Positions 34,572-44,199 of a stretch of 64,000 nucleotides of DNA are shown piece after piece. The notes under the pieces were generated by a model, which saw only the letters and a program-made list of their open reading frames with translations, did not search any database and was not told where the DNA came from. This DNA is from Bermanella sp047621325 (lineage in GTDB: Bacteria > Pseudomonadota > Gammaproteobacteria > Pseudomonadales > Oceanobacteraceae), in assembly GCA_047621325.1 (NCBI GenBank), contig JBLHLT010000005.1, positions 62,001 through 126,000 on the forward strand, in the 5' to 3' direction. The translations under genes and the position numbers were made by a program. Every line of letters begins with the position of its first letter. Position 1 is the first letter of the stretch.

Positions 34572-35770
34572 GCACCCATTTGCTTTATATAGCTCATCCA
34601 GCTTTTTGCTTGACTGGATGAGCTTTCAAATGCTGAGGACTTACCTAACAGTTTAAGCGCACTGCGCGCATCCCCAAGACGATATTTGACCATTCCTTGA
34701 TACAACAAAATCTTACCTTTTTGCTTTTCTGGTAAGGCCTGTTGTAACAGTTGCTCGGATAGCTGGTCAGATTGATCCCATATTTCAGCGTCAATATAGT
34801 ATTGAAGCAATTGATAACCATCATCAACATTCTTATAGGTATCATACAGTGTAGCCAAGGCTATTGTTGCCCTGTCGATTTCTTTGGCTTGAAGCCATGA
34901 TTGAAATTGAAGGTTAAGCACTTTTTCACTCGGTTCTATTAAACTGTTTTTAAGTGCCTGTTCCAATGCAGTCGCTACTTTATAAGCATCACCCTGTGAC
35001 GCTAATAACTGCCCGAGATTAATAAAATCACTTTCTTTTTCAACGAAACCTTTTTTATAGGTTAGCTCTTTTGTGGCGGCCGCGTTTTTATAGTCTTCTA
35101 ATATTTGATGAATACCCGCTTTTTGTTGCCAATAATCTTTCTTATCAGGGAAGTTATAAACAAGCTGATTAACATAGTTAATGGCTTTGTCGTATTGCTT
35201 GGTTTGGTAGCTGCCAGAAAAAGCCATTTGCAACCAACCTTCTTTTGGCTTGTCTGTCAGCTGGCATGCTTTTTCAATATAAGGCAAGCCATTAATAATA
35301 TCTTCAAGACTGTAATAAGATGCCGCCAGTAATGCGTAGATGCTGGCCGAAATTTTTTCTGAATCTCTTATAACCGCTTTTAGCGGCGTAATAGCTTCAG
35401 CGTACTTTGATTGATTGAAATACGAATAGGCTAAAAGTGAACGCAGCTGGTTGGTTGTATCGGGTTTTAAATCTGGTAACTCAAGCGCTTTAATTAAAAG
35501 TGCCTGTGCTTCTGATTCTTTTTGCTCATATGTTTTAAGCTGCGCGTGTGTTTGATAAGTAAGCGCAAGCCCTAAAGAATTACCAGCAAGGTCAGAGGTT
35601 AATTCCACTAACGTATCGTTCAATTCTTTTACTTTTATTTGATCTGGCAATGCCGTTATTTGTTGTTGAATATCATTTAACGCATTATAGGTTCTAGGGC
35701 TTATCGAGGTGGCATTGGCCAGCTGGCCAATAAACAATGAAAATATAAATACATAACGCAACATAATCAT
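34568..35770 (-). CDS. TPR-repeat periplasmic protein of the TonB2-type operon
   Basis: The 400-residue protein has a signal peptide (LRYVFIFSLFIGQLANA) and then helical TPR-like repeats (KESEAQALLIKALELPDL; YAEAITPLKAVIRD; YDKAINYVNQLVYNFPDKKDYW; KILLYQGMVKYRLGDARSALKLL). TPR proteins close many TonB2-type operons of marine gammaproteobacteria, where they are thought to assist TonB2-dependent uptake. The ATG overlaps the tonB stop (ATGA). Confidence 0.82.
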   Translation of the reverse strand: MIMLRYVFIFSLFIGQLANATSISPRTYNALNDIQQQITALPDQIKVKELNDTLVELTSDLAGNSLGLALTYQTHAQLKTYEQKESEAQALLIKALELPDLKPDTTNQLRSLLAYSYFNQSKYAEAITPLKAVIRDSEKISASIYALLAASYYSLEDIINGLPYIEKACQLTDKPKEGWLQMAFSGSYQTKQYDKAINYVNQLVYNFPDKKDYWQQKAGIHQILEDYKNAAATKELTYKKGFVEKESDFINLGQLLASQGDAYKVATALEQALKNSLIEPSEKVLNLQFQSWLQAKEIDRATIALATLYDTYKNVDDGYQLLQYYIDAEIWDQSDQLSEQLLQQALPEKQKGKILLYQGMVKYRLGDARSALKLLGKSSAFESSSSQAKSWMSYIKQMGA

Positions 35771-36378
35771 TTCTCTAAATTAAACTCGAATGGCAACGTA
35801 GCAACTTGTTCAACAGGCTTGCCGTCAACTAACTTAGGTTTGAATTTATAACGCCAAGCCGCTCGAATGGCTTCACGTTCAAACACACCTTTTGGATTCG
35901 CATCAATTACATCAACACTGCTGACAGTACCTTCTTTTGTAACTTGCAAGCGAACAACCACATAGCCTTCGATTTTTCGAGATAACGCTTGGGATGGGTA
36001 TTTAGGTTCAACTTGCACAAGAGGGATAACATCGCTATCGCCAAACCCATAACCCGATAACATACTTCCCATTCCCTGCCCTTTAAAACTTGAAAGAGAT
36101 GACGAAATGTCGGGCATGTTTAAATTCATCTGCGTTGCAGCAGACTGCTGCACTTTTGGTGAATCAAGCATGGGAGGGGTTTTGGGCTTAGGTGGTTCTT
36201 TTGCATTACGTATTTTTTTATCGCTTTCACTGTCCTTTAGGCTGCGAATAAAATCAACCATTGCTATGTTGTCTTCACGTTTAATCTGGTTACCCTGAGG
36301 TGCGATCATCCATTGCATCAACCAAAAAACAATGAATGCCAACGCTAAACCAATCGGAGTTATATACAATAATCGCAT
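35767..36378 (-). CDS. TonB2-type energy transducer
   Basis: TonB carries proton-motive energy from ExbB/ExbD to outer-membrane receptors. The protein is short (203 residues), with an N-terminal membrane anchor (YITPIGLALAFIVFWLMQWM), a brief proline-rich linker (PPKPKTPPMLDSP) and a C-terminal TonB box-binding domain (QVEPKYPSQALSRKIEGYVVVRL; FEREAIRAAWRYKFKP). The short linker is typical of TonB2 proteins. It overlaps both neighbours by a few bases or abuts them. Confidence 0.93.
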   Translation of the reverse strand: MRLLYITPIGLALAFIVFWLMQWMIAPQGNQIKREDNIAMVDFIRSLKDSESDKKIRNAKEPPKPKTPPMLDSPKVQQSAATQMNLNMPDISSSLSSFKGQGMGSMLSGYGFGDSDVIPLVQVEPKYPSQALSRKIEGYVVVRLQVTKEGTVSSVDVIDANPKGVFEREAIRAAWRYKFKPKLVDGKPVEQVATLPFEFNLEK

Positions 36379-36785
36379 TAAACACCTGGATCTGCTGCAA
36401 TAGAAATATTGGTCACACCTGCCAAGCGAATTTGATCCATGACTTGCACTAAAATACCGGTTCTAGCATCGGTATCAGCTTGTATAACAACACCGCTTTC
36501 AGGCGTTTCAGCTTTCAATTTTTCAATATTGGCACGAACAGAGCGCACATCAACGGCCCGCTTATCAATCCAAATTTCACCATTTGGCTTGATTGCCACC
36601 ATAATATTGCCTTTTTTATCTTCGGCTGCTGTCTGAGCCGAGGGTCTACTAATTGTCACACCACTTTCTTTTACGAAAGAAGTCGTGACAATGAAGAAAA
36701 TCAGCATGATAAAAACGATATCAAGCATGGGGGTCATATCAATCGCTGACTCTTCTGAATCTAAACTTGCGTGTTGCTTTCTCAT
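36378..36785 (-). CDS. exbD: ExbD-family biopolymer transport protein
   Basis: The 135-residue inner-membrane protein has one membrane segment with the proton-carrying aspartate (DMTPMLDIVFIMLIFFIVTTSF) and a periplasmic domain (GVVIQADTDARTGILVQVMDQIRLAG). It pairs with the upstream ExbB-like proteins to energise TonB. Its stop overlaps the tonB start. Confidence 0.95.
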   Translation of the reverse strand: MRKQHASLDSEESAIDMTPMLDIVFIMLIFFIVTTSFVKESGVTISRPSAQTAAEDKKGNIMVAIKPNGEIWIDKRAVDVRSVRANIEKLKAETPESGVVIQADTDARTGILVQVMDQIRLAGVTNISIAADPGV

Positions 36786-36797
36786 TAATTAACCCTA

Positions 36798-37301
36798 TTA
36801 CTTAAGCAAACGATCTTTAAAAATATCGAGTTGTTTTTTAGCCATACTGTCGAATCGAGTTTTAAAGTACAGGCCTATCAGCGATACAACCATACCTGCC
36901 ATAGTTGGAATGGTCGCCATTGAAATACCTGAGGCCATTGCCCTTGCATTCCCTGTTCCCGTAACGGCCATCACATCAAATACATTAATCATCCCAGTAA
37001 CCGTGCCCAGCAGCCCCATCAATGGACAAATTACAACAAGCAAGGCAATTGTTGCGCGATAGCGATTAAACTCAATAGCCACTTTTGAAATTAAAAGGCT
37101 TCTTATTTTTAAAGCTTCCCAGTTTTCATGCGAAGCAAGCCCTTGCCATACAGCGTGATGCTGTAGGCAAAGTTTTTGGGATTCTCTAGAAAAGAACCAA
37201 TAGCGATCAAGTATTAAAATCCATAACACACTAGATATAACTAAGATGCCATATAACACTGGGCCGCCGCTTTCTAAGAATCCAGATACATCTGCGAACA
37301 T
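36798..37301 (-). CDS. exbB: ExbB/TolQ-family proton channel protein (ExbB2-like)
   Basis: The 167-residue protein has the MotA/TolQ/ExbB domain with three membrane segments (GPVLYGILVISSVLWILILD; RATIALLVVICPLMGLLGTVTGM; MATIPTMAGMVVSLIGLYF). GLLGTVTGMI is the family signature. It starts 2 bp after the larger TtpC-like gene and is the second MotA/TolQ/ExbB protein of the operon, as in Vibrio TonB2 systems. Confidence 0.94.
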   Translation of the reverse strand: MFADVSGFLESGGPVLYGILVISSVLWILILDRYWFFSRESQKLCLQHHAVWQGLASHENWEALKIRSLLISKVAIEFNRYRATIALLVVICPLMGLLGTVTGMINVFDVMAVTGTGNARAMASGISMATIPTMAGMVVSLIGLYFKTRFDSMAKKQLDIFKDRLLK

Positions 37302-37303
37302 AG

Positions 37304-38674
37304 TTAGGCTCTCTTTTGTGCCTGTTCAGCAATAATTCCAGCGGCTTGTTGGTCCAGCACTTGAATCATTTCTTTACTGCGACCATTTAAAATATTATGC
37401 ATAAATAGCAATGGAATGGCGGCCACCAACCCTAATACAGTTGTTATAAGTGCTTGTGAAATACCGCCAGCCATAAGCTTAGGATCACCTGTCCCGAACA
37501 ACGTAATGGATTGGAATGTTGCTATCATACCGGTCACCGTACCAAGCAAACCAAGAAGCGGCGCAACGGCGGCAAGTAATTTAACGATAGAAAGACCTTT
37601 CTCTAGTTCAGGCAGTTCTTTAAGGACAGCTTCATCTAATTTCATTTCTAGGGTTTCAAGATCTTTAGCGCTGCTTTCGTTCTGGTAAACAGCAAGGACA
37701 CGTCCAAGTGGATTATCTGAATCAATTGCGTCTGGATTTTCTAGCTGCCCCTTCATTTTGGCTTGCATTCTCAATCGTTGAGACAGCAAAAACACAGAGT
37801 ACACAAAGCCACAAAATGCTAAAAATAAAATAATGTACCCAATTAAGCCGCCTTGTTGAATTCGATCAAAAACGCTTGGGCTTTGACTGCCAATACTCAA
37901 TAGAGTACCCCGCGTTGGATCTATTACCATTTCAGAAAATTCATCAGTTGATGTTAGAAATGATCCAATCAAGCTGGCCTCACTAGGTTGCTTGCCAAGC
38001 TCAATGAATATTTGAGTCTGAGTATCATAATTAAGGAATCCTTTATTGTTAAACGCAACAAAAGGCCCAATATGTGCGATCTCAGCTTCAACTTTTTGAC
38101 CGCTGCTATTTAAATACGTAGTGATGTATTGTTTGCTTTCACCCTGTTTTGTCATATGCAGTTGCATTTCATACCAAAGTTTTTCAAGCTCACTAATACT
38201 AGGGAGGGCCTTACTTTCTGATAATTGATCAAGTAACGCTGAATGCGCGCCTAATTCATTTGCCAGTAATGAGTTTTCACGTATAGATGCTACATCTTGT
38301 GATACTTGACGTACGACCCCAAACATTTCGCCAAGATTACCCATGCGTTTGCGCAACTCATCTTCTAAATTTGCTAGATTCTCTTCATTTTTATCAAATG
38401 TATTCTTTAGTTGCTCAGTTTCTTGCCTTACTTGCTTAAGTTCTGCCTTACTTGTTTTAAGAGCTTGTTTTTGTTTGGTAGCGTCTTGTAAGAAAACACG
38501 CTCTCTTTCTTTATGGATAGAGGTTTCTTTTAATCCATCGTCTTTAACTTGCTGCAGTAATTGCTGCAAGCTTTTGATATTCTCAGGCACAGCAGGTGTT
38601 GAATTGTCTTGCGTTATCGCGAATGCCAACGATGATGCAATAGCACATATAAATACAGAGATAATGTATTTCAT
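37304..38674 (-). CDS. TtpC-like extended MotA/TolQ/ExbB protein
   Basis: The 456-residue protein has a signal peptide (MKYIISVFICAIASSLAFA), a long periplasmic coiled coil (about 45-125, rich in K/E/Q), then a C-terminal TolQ/ExbB domain with GLIGYIILFLAFCGFVYSVFLL, LLAAVAPLLGLLGTVTGMIATFQ and ITTVLGLVAAIPLLFMH. This matches TtpC, the extra ExbB-like subunit required by Vibrio TonB2 systems. Its start overlaps the DUF3450 stop. Confidence 0.9.
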   Translation of the reverse strand: MKYIISVFICAIASSLAFAITQDNSTPAVPENIKSLQQLLQQVKDDGLKETSIHKERERVFLQDATKQKQALKTSKAELKQVRQETEQLKNTFDKNEENLANLEDELRKRMGNLGEMFGVVRQVSQDVASIRENSLLANELGAHSALLDQLSESKALPSISELEKLWYEMQLHMTKQGESKQYITTYLNSSGQKVEAEIAHIGPFVAFNNKGFLNYDTQTQIFIELGKQPSEASLIGSFLTSTDEFSEMVIDPTRGTLLSIGSQSPSVFDRIQQGGLIGYIILFLAFCGFVYSVFLLSQRLRMQAKMKGQLENPDAIDSDNPLGRVLAVYQNESSAKDLETLEMKLDEAVLKELPELEKGLSIVKLLAAVAPLLGLLGTVTGMIATFQSITLFGTGDPKLMAGGISQALITTVLGLVAAIPLLFMHNILNGRSKEMIQVLDQQAAGIIAEQAQKRA

Positions 38675-39435
38675 TATTTATTCCCTTCTAACGACTGAAG
38701 AGGCAAACCTAGTAAGGCTGGTGTGGCTTGCTTTCTTGCAATGCTAACCCCTTGAGATATTGCGCGAGTATAATCACTACCCAAGTCAGACCATGCTTTC
38801 GTTTTATTATTCCAAGCTTGAGCGTTATTGCCATCAAGTGAGATACTCATTAACGCACTTCGCCCTACCCTTAAAAAATCAACGGTTATGCCATTTTGAT
38901 TTTCACCGCGATACGCCTCAATTGTACGGCCATATTCAATTTCGATTTGATAAGCTTCCAGTACTCTTCTAAATTTTTCACTTACCGTAACATCAGATGC
39001 TAAAAGCAATGTACGCAAAGTAGCAATGCGATTCTCACGCTCAGCCATTAAAAAAGGAATATCAAGCGTGACAAAAACGTCTAAGCCATTAAGCATGCGC
39101 TCCATTAATGGCATGATGCCCTGCTGAGTACTTTCAATATCATTAATTTGTTTACCTAAAGACGCTATTTGTGAGTCTTGGTTTTTAATGATTTCTCGTA
39201 GTTGTCGATTGTAAACATTTAGCTGATCAATTTCGGCTTGTGTGACGCGCATTTCTTGCAGCGCTACACGCTTACTTTCATACAGTGCGTCTATTTTGTT
39301 TTGAGACGCAGCCCCTGCTTGTTGATTGTTTTGTACAGAACTAACTGATTTGTCGAGCTCGTTAGTAGCGTAAGCGGACTGCCCAAAAAACAGGGCAGTT
39401 ACAACCACACCAAAAATAAAGGATGTTTTTTTCAT
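38674..39435 (-). CDS. DUF3450 periplasmic coiled-coil protein
   Basis: The 253-residue protein has a signal peptide (to about SAYA) and a coiled coil (about 40-115, KIDALYESKRVALQEMR, NRQLREIIKNQDSQIASLGKQ). RVLEAYQIEIEYGRTIEAYRG and VDFLRVGRSALMSISLDG are DUF3450 signatures. DUF3450 genes regularly lead TonB2/TtpC operons. The role is unknown; it is likely a periplasmic partner of TtpC. Confidence 0.88.
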   Translation of the reverse strand: MKKTSFIFGVVVTALFFGQSAYATNELDKSVSSVQNNQQAGAASQNKIDALYESKRVALQEMRVTQAEIDQLNVYNRQLREIIKNQDSQIASLGKQINDIESTQQGIMPLMERMLNGLDVFVTLDIPFLMAERENRIATLRTLLLASDVTVSEKFRRVLEAYQIEIEYGRTIEAYRGENQNGITVDFLRVGRSALMSISLDGNNAQAWNNKTKAWSDLGSDYTRAISQGVSIARKQATPALLGLPLQSLEGNK

Positions 39436-39446
39436 TATATTGCCTA

Positions 39447-42335
39447 TTATATTTCGAATATATTCATGCCCAAGGCCTGAGCTTCTTCTTTGTGTTGTGC
39501 AGATATGACAGCACCAATACTTGCTACATCAGGATTAAAATAAGTATTTGCAACTCGCTGTAAATCTGACATGGATACCTTCAATATTTTTTGACGATAT
39601 GCATTACGAAACTCAATATCGCGACCTTGAAGATTATTGTGAAACGCTTGCTTGGCCTCCCCTGCAGGAGAACCTGGTTTATCAATACTTGAAACTACGC
39701 CTAGTATCGATTGCTCCAGCGACTCTGCGTCGTGCTCTGTATTTTTAAACCATTCAATTGCACGATCAAAATCCTCAAATGTACCTGTGATTCTTGGGTC
39801 GCGATAACTGTAAAACTTAAACACACCCGTCGAACTGTCTTGACTCGCCCCGCCACCATACGCGCCGCCTTGCTCACGAATAGCGGTATGTAAAAATCCG
39901 TTACGCAAGAAAACACCTAAAACAGTTAGTGCGACAGAATCGTCATGATCAGTGCAGACTGTAGGGTATGCTTTAGCACAAAAGTTTGTTTGTGTAGGGG
40001 CTATCCATGCGTCTTTAACTTGATGCGGTTCAAAATCAAGCACAAAACCAGTTGACTCGTCCTTCGCTGATCGACTTTTCCATGTTGAAGCCAACGCCGA
40101 CTCAGCGCCGGCTATATTCGATGCATCACTAATTAATAAATGCTGAGGAATGGTCGTGATTATTTTCTGATGAAGTTCAGAAAACTGCTTAGTCAATTTC
40201 TCTAAATCAGTTTCTTTATTTAAGTTGCGCAAATTTAACAGTGCAGGCAAACCCGTTGATTTATATGAAAGGTTTGCAACCTGTGAAATACCTGAAGAGG
40301 CAATATTCATTGCCAGCCCATGGCCATTACCACTAATGGATTGTTCTTTACGGCTCAAAGATTGTGATAATAAATCCATAATTCTTTTTGAGTTTGAAAA
40401 GTCAGCGTCATATAAAGTGTCATTCATTAGCTGAATAAACTCTTTATTGTTTCTGGATAAGGCTTTACCAGAAAGCACCCAATAAGCTTGTACTTTATTA
40501 GGGTTTAATAATTCTGTTCGGATACTCGAATAGGCTGAAATCCCACCAATCAGCAAGGATTGCTTTTGCTGCACCGCTAAGTAGTCGTCGTCGCCGACAC
40601 CAATTTCAGTTAAATAACCCAACATTAATGGTAATAGCTTTAATTCATCGACTGATAGCTGTGGCAGGGGTAATACAACTTGATGATAAGTTAAGCCGTT
40701 GGTTCCTTGCTCATACGCAGTAAGTAACTCATTGTTCAATTGAGATATTTTGGGTTCAGGGACGTGTAGCTTGTCGGCCACGTCTGCAATCCCCACTTTC
40801 GGTAAAATCGACTCATCATCTTTTAATAATTGACGAGCTTTTAATGCCTCACCTTGCGCTACTATTTCTTTTATTTCAGCTTCACTTAGCGCTGCTTTAA
40901 TTTTTGCCAGTTTGGTTTTTTCTGCTTGATTTTTACGCTCATCTAATTCGGCGTTTGGTTTAAAGGTAAGTGTGACGCGATGTGTATTGTTTAATAAATA
41001 TTTATTAATCAAGTCTTTAACAAATTCAGGAGCTTTCGCTTTCTCACGTAATTTATCAAGCACTGGATCTAAATCTAGAAGCTCTACAGGGTCGCTGTAA
41101 TGAGTACACGCTGATATAGCCGACAAGATAATTTGAAGTCCATAAGGATAGCCATCACCACCTACCTCGCGCTGACTTAACTCTAGCTGATGTAAGACAG
41201 ACTCTATTTGTAAGTCGCTTACACCTTCTTCGGCGACCTTCTTAAGTGTTTCTAAAATAAGCGCCTCAACACCGTCGCGGTTCTCTTCGGTACTGCCTTC
41301 TACTCCACAAATAAAAGCCATCTCTTTATTTGAGTCTTCTAGGCCGCACAATGGGCTTGGTGAAGTAGCCAGATCTGTGGTTTCAAGTGCCAACCTTAGC
41401 GGAGAGCTGCTGTTTTCAAGAAGCAAGCTAGAAAGGAAATGGGCTTCAAGTTGCTCTTCAAGATTGGCACTATGGCCAAGTAACCAGCCCATTACGTGGT
41501 GTGTTTTGTCTTTTAGTTCATTGTGACCATAAAATTCTTCCGCTCTCACAGGCGCGTAATAACGCTTTTCATCAGCTACTTCAATTTTGTGATCATTTTT
41601 TTCAAATTTAGACAAATATGACTCGAATTTTTCGTGGTGCTCAGATGCAGGGATATCACCATACGTCATGAAAATGGCATTGCTTGGGTGATAATGCTCT
41701 TTATAAAAAGACTGAAGATCTTGGTAGCTTAAATCAAGGATACTCTCAGGGTCGCCACCGCTATTATAATGGTATGTATTAGTCGGATATAAATGCTTGC
41801 TTATTGACTGCCAAAGCTGACTCGAGACACTGCTCATCGCCCCCTTCATTTCATTGTAAACAACCCCTTTGTATTGTAATGGGGTGGTTGGGTCAGAAGG
41901 GTTTTCAAACTCTAAGCGATGCCCTTCTTGTGCAAAATCCTGTTGATTTAGGCTTGCAAAAAAAACGGCGTCTAGATAAACAGATAATAGATTATTGAAG
42001 TCTTTTTTGTTTTTAGAGGCAAATGGATAAGCGGTCCAATCACTGGAGGTAAATGCATTCATAAAGGTATTAAGAGAGCGACGTATCATCATAAAAAACG
42101 GGTCGCGCACGGGGTAATTTTTGCTACCACACAATGCAGTATGTTCAAGAATATGTGCTACACCTGTTGAGTCCATTGGCATAGTGCGCAATGCAACCAA
42201 GAATACATTCTCATCATTTTCAGCCGCTAAATGATAATGAACAGCACCTGTTTGTAGGTGTTCATACTCTTCGACAAGTACGCCAAGCGACTGAATTTCT
42301 CTGGTTCTTAATTGACGAAAACCTTTGTGAACCAT
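39447..42335 (-). CDS. M16C (PreP/insulinase-like) zinc metalloprotease
   Basis: The 962-residue protein is a clam-shell M16C peptidase that degrades peptides. The zinc and catalytic site is HILEH (His61, Glu64, His65), with the third ligand in the downstream VVYNEMKGAMSS block. The second half has the inactive domain and the usual arginine/tyrosine region (EQGGAYGGGASQD; YRDPRITGTFEDFDRAIEWF). No signal peptide is visible, so it is probably cytoplasmic. It is 11 bp upstream of the DUF3450 gene in the same direction, so it may head the TonB2-type operon. Confidence 0.9.
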   Translation of the reverse strand: MVHKGFRQLRTREIQSLGVLVEEYEHLQTGAVHYHLAAENDENVFLVALRTMPMDSTGVAHILEHTALCGSKNYPVRDPFFMMIRRSLNTFMNAFTSSDWTAYPFASKNKKDFNNLLSVYLDAVFFASLNQQDFAQEGHRLEFENPSDPTTPLQYKGVVYNEMKGAMSSVSSQLWQSISKHLYPTNTYHYNSGGDPESILDLSYQDLQSFYKEHYHPSNAIFMTYGDIPASEHHEKFESYLSKFEKNDHKIEVADEKRYYAPVRAEEFYGHNELKDKTHHVMGWLLGHSANLEEQLEAHFLSSLLLENSSSPLRLALETTDLATSPSPLCGLEDSNKEMAFICGVEGSTEENRDGVEALILETLKKVAEEGVSDLQIESVLHQLELSQREVGGDGYPYGLQIILSAISACTHYSDPVELLDLDPVLDKLREKAKAPEFVKDLINKYLLNNTHRVTLTFKPNAELDERKNQAEKTKLAKIKAALSEAEIKEIVAQGEALKARQLLKDDESILPKVGIADVADKLHVPEPKISQLNNELLTAYEQGTNGLTYHQVVLPLPQLSVDELKLLPLMLGYLTEIGVGDDDYLAVQQKQSLLIGGISAYSSIRTELLNPNKVQAYWVLSGKALSRNNKEFIQLMNDTLYDADFSNSKRIMDLLSQSLSRKEQSISGNGHGLAMNIASSGISQVANLSYKSTGLPALLNLRNLNKETDLEKLTKQFSELHQKIITTIPQHLLISDASNIAGAESALASTWKSRSAKDESTGFVLDFEPHQVKDAWIAPTQTNFCAKAYPTVCTDHDDSVALTVLGVFLRNGFLHTAIREQGGAYGGGASQDSSTGVFKFYSYRDPRITGTFEDFDRAIEWFKNTEHDAESLEQSILGVVSSIDKPGSPAGEAKQAFHNNLQGRDIEFRNAYRQKILKVSMSDLQRVANTYFNPDVASIGAVISAQHKEEAQALGMNIFEI

Positions 42336-42509
42336 AGTAAATATGCCTTAATTAAGCTGATTATTAATTGAAGCATAGAATACCTGAAAATAAGCTTAAT
42401 GAGAGCCATTTTCAAAAAGAAAATAAAATACACAAAGGATTTTATAGGTATTTAGGTATTAAGAAGGGAGTTGGGCGAGCCAAATGGCATCGGCCGCCCG
42501 ATAAATTGA

Positions 42510-44129
42510 TTAAACTTTAAACTGCGCAGTGATCTTACGAAGATTATTTGAAATTTCCAGAAGTGACTCACTTGCCGCGCCCACTTCTTGTACATTTTTA
42601 ACTGCAGCCTCAGCATTTGCACGTATACCCTCAACATTGGTTTTAATACTATTGCTGACTTTTTCTTGCTGACCGGTTGCATCAGCAATTTCTGTGTTCA
42701 TTCGCGTGATTGAGCCCACTTTTTCTGTAATAGTAGCCAATGAATTATCCGTTTTAGCTGCTTGTTCAACACTGTTCTTAGCCTGCTCTTGGCTATGAGA
42801 CATAACTTCTGCGGCACTTCGTGCGGCCGATTGAAGCTCTTCAATTACACGTTGAATTTCCTGAGTTGAATCTTGCGTTCGTGAAGCAAGTGTACGTACT
42901 TCATCGGCCACAACGGCAAAACCTCGACCTTGCTCACCGGCACGCGCAGCTTCTATTGCGGCATTCAAAGCCAGTAAGTTTGTTTGTTCAGCAATGCCTT
43001 TAATTACATCTAGGATGGTGCCTACATTTTCGGTATCGGTTTCAAGCTTGGCAATTACCTTGGCAGCACGCTCTACTTCACTGGCTAAATCATTAATGGA
43101 CTCAACTGATTGTGTAACCACCGCTCGACCAGCTTTAGCCTCAGTGTCGGCTTCTTTGGCCGCATGCGCAGCACTTGATGCATTTTGCGCCACATTTCTA
43201 ACGCTACTAAACATCTCATCGACAAAGCGCGTAACTTCATCCGTTGCTTTACTTTGCTGATCTGTAATTTGACTGGTTTTAGTGGTCATTCCACCAAGGT
43301 CATTAGATACGTTAGCAAGAGGATTGATTGAATTAACTACCTCATTAATACTGCCATGTAGCTTCTCCATGAATAAATTAAACCAATACACTAGATCTCC
43401 GATCTCATCCTGACTGGTTTGCTCTATTCTCTTGGTAAGGTCGCCCTCGCCACTGGCAATATCTTTAAGGGACTCGAGCATTAAATTGAGGTTACGGGTA
43501 ATCAAAATGACACTACTGGCACTTATCACAATGATTATTAAAATAGCGCCGACGCTTAAGCCCAGTGATACAACAAGCGCATCTTGAGTTGCTTCATTAG
43601 ATGCCTCAACTGTATCGCTAAAAGCCTTTAATGAAGCATCATTAAATTTATTAAGCTCATCCTTTGTTGTTGATAACTTATCATTCATTGTCTCTACTAG
43701 CTGAGGAATATCACTAGGGTCTAAATTGCCATTAACCATACCCTCTGAAAGCTTGAGGGCAACTTCGAAATAAGCACCCGCATGGGACTCTAATTGCTCT
43801 AGGTTTTTCTTTTGTTCTGGCCAGAGGTTTTTTTGCTCTTCAATTTTCTTTATTAGCTCGGAATACGTTTTTTTTGCGGATACGACCATGTCGCTCTCGC
43901 CGGTACTCACCGCTGTATTAAGGAGTTCTTCTGTTCTATTGATGCGTACAATATTTTCACGACTTGATTGCACAACAGGAAAGTATAAATCCTGTATTTG
44001 AGCCAGTCTTTTAGAATTGTCGTTATTGATGCTTGAATTTACGGCCAAGCTAGCGATAAAACCCAATACGGCTATGGCGGGAATCACCAATATCTTGGCT
44101 TTTATAGATACGCGACTTAATGGATTCAT
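42510..44129 (-). CDS. Methyl-accepting chemotaxis protein
   Basis: The 539-residue chemoreceptor has an N-terminal membrane segment (about 11-30), a helical periplasmic sensor (about 31-185, likely a four-helix bundle), a second membrane segment (about 186-211), a HAMP domain (about 211-264, LESLKDIASGEGDLTKRIEQTSQDEIGDL) and the signalling hairpin with the conserved tip (EQTNLLALNAAIEAARAGEQ, GRGFAVVADEVRTLA). The ligand cannot be inferred and no CheR/CheB pentapeptide is seen at the C-terminus (ITAQFKV). Confidence 0.94.
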   Translation of the reverse strand: MNPLSRVSIKAKILVIPAIAVLGFIASLAVNSSINNDNSKRLAQIQDLYFPVVQSSRENIVRINRTEELLNTAVSTGESDMVVSAKKTYSELIKKIEEQKNLWPEQKKNLEQLESHAGAYFEVALKLSEGMVNGNLDPSDIPQLVETMNDKLSTTKDELNKFNDASLKAFSDTVEASNEATQDALVVSLGLSVGAILIIIVISASSVILITRNLNLMLESLKDIASGEGDLTKRIEQTSQDEIGDLVYWFNLFMEKLHGSINEVVNSINPLANVSNDLGGMTTKTSQITDQQSKATDEVTRFVDEMFSSVRNVAQNASSAAHAAKEADTEAKAGRAVVTQSVESINDLASEVERAAKVIAKLETDTENVGTILDVIKGIAEQTNLLALNAAIEAARAGEQGRGFAVVADEVRTLASRTQDSTQEIQRVIEELQSAARSAAEVMSHSQEQAKNSVEQAAKTDNSLATITEKVGSITRMNTEIADATGQQEKVSNSIKTNVEGIRANAEAAVKNVQEVGAASESLLEISNNLRKITAQFKV

Positions 44130-44199
44130 TTAAACCTCAGCTACACTGCTTTTCCTTGCTTAATATAAGCATAGACAAAGAATAGCTAAGGTCTAATGA

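Noticed and set aside
42420..42509. Possible terminator after the chemoreceptor gene (GGGCG...CGCCC)
   Set aside because: The loop is long and there is no T-run in the direction of transcription.
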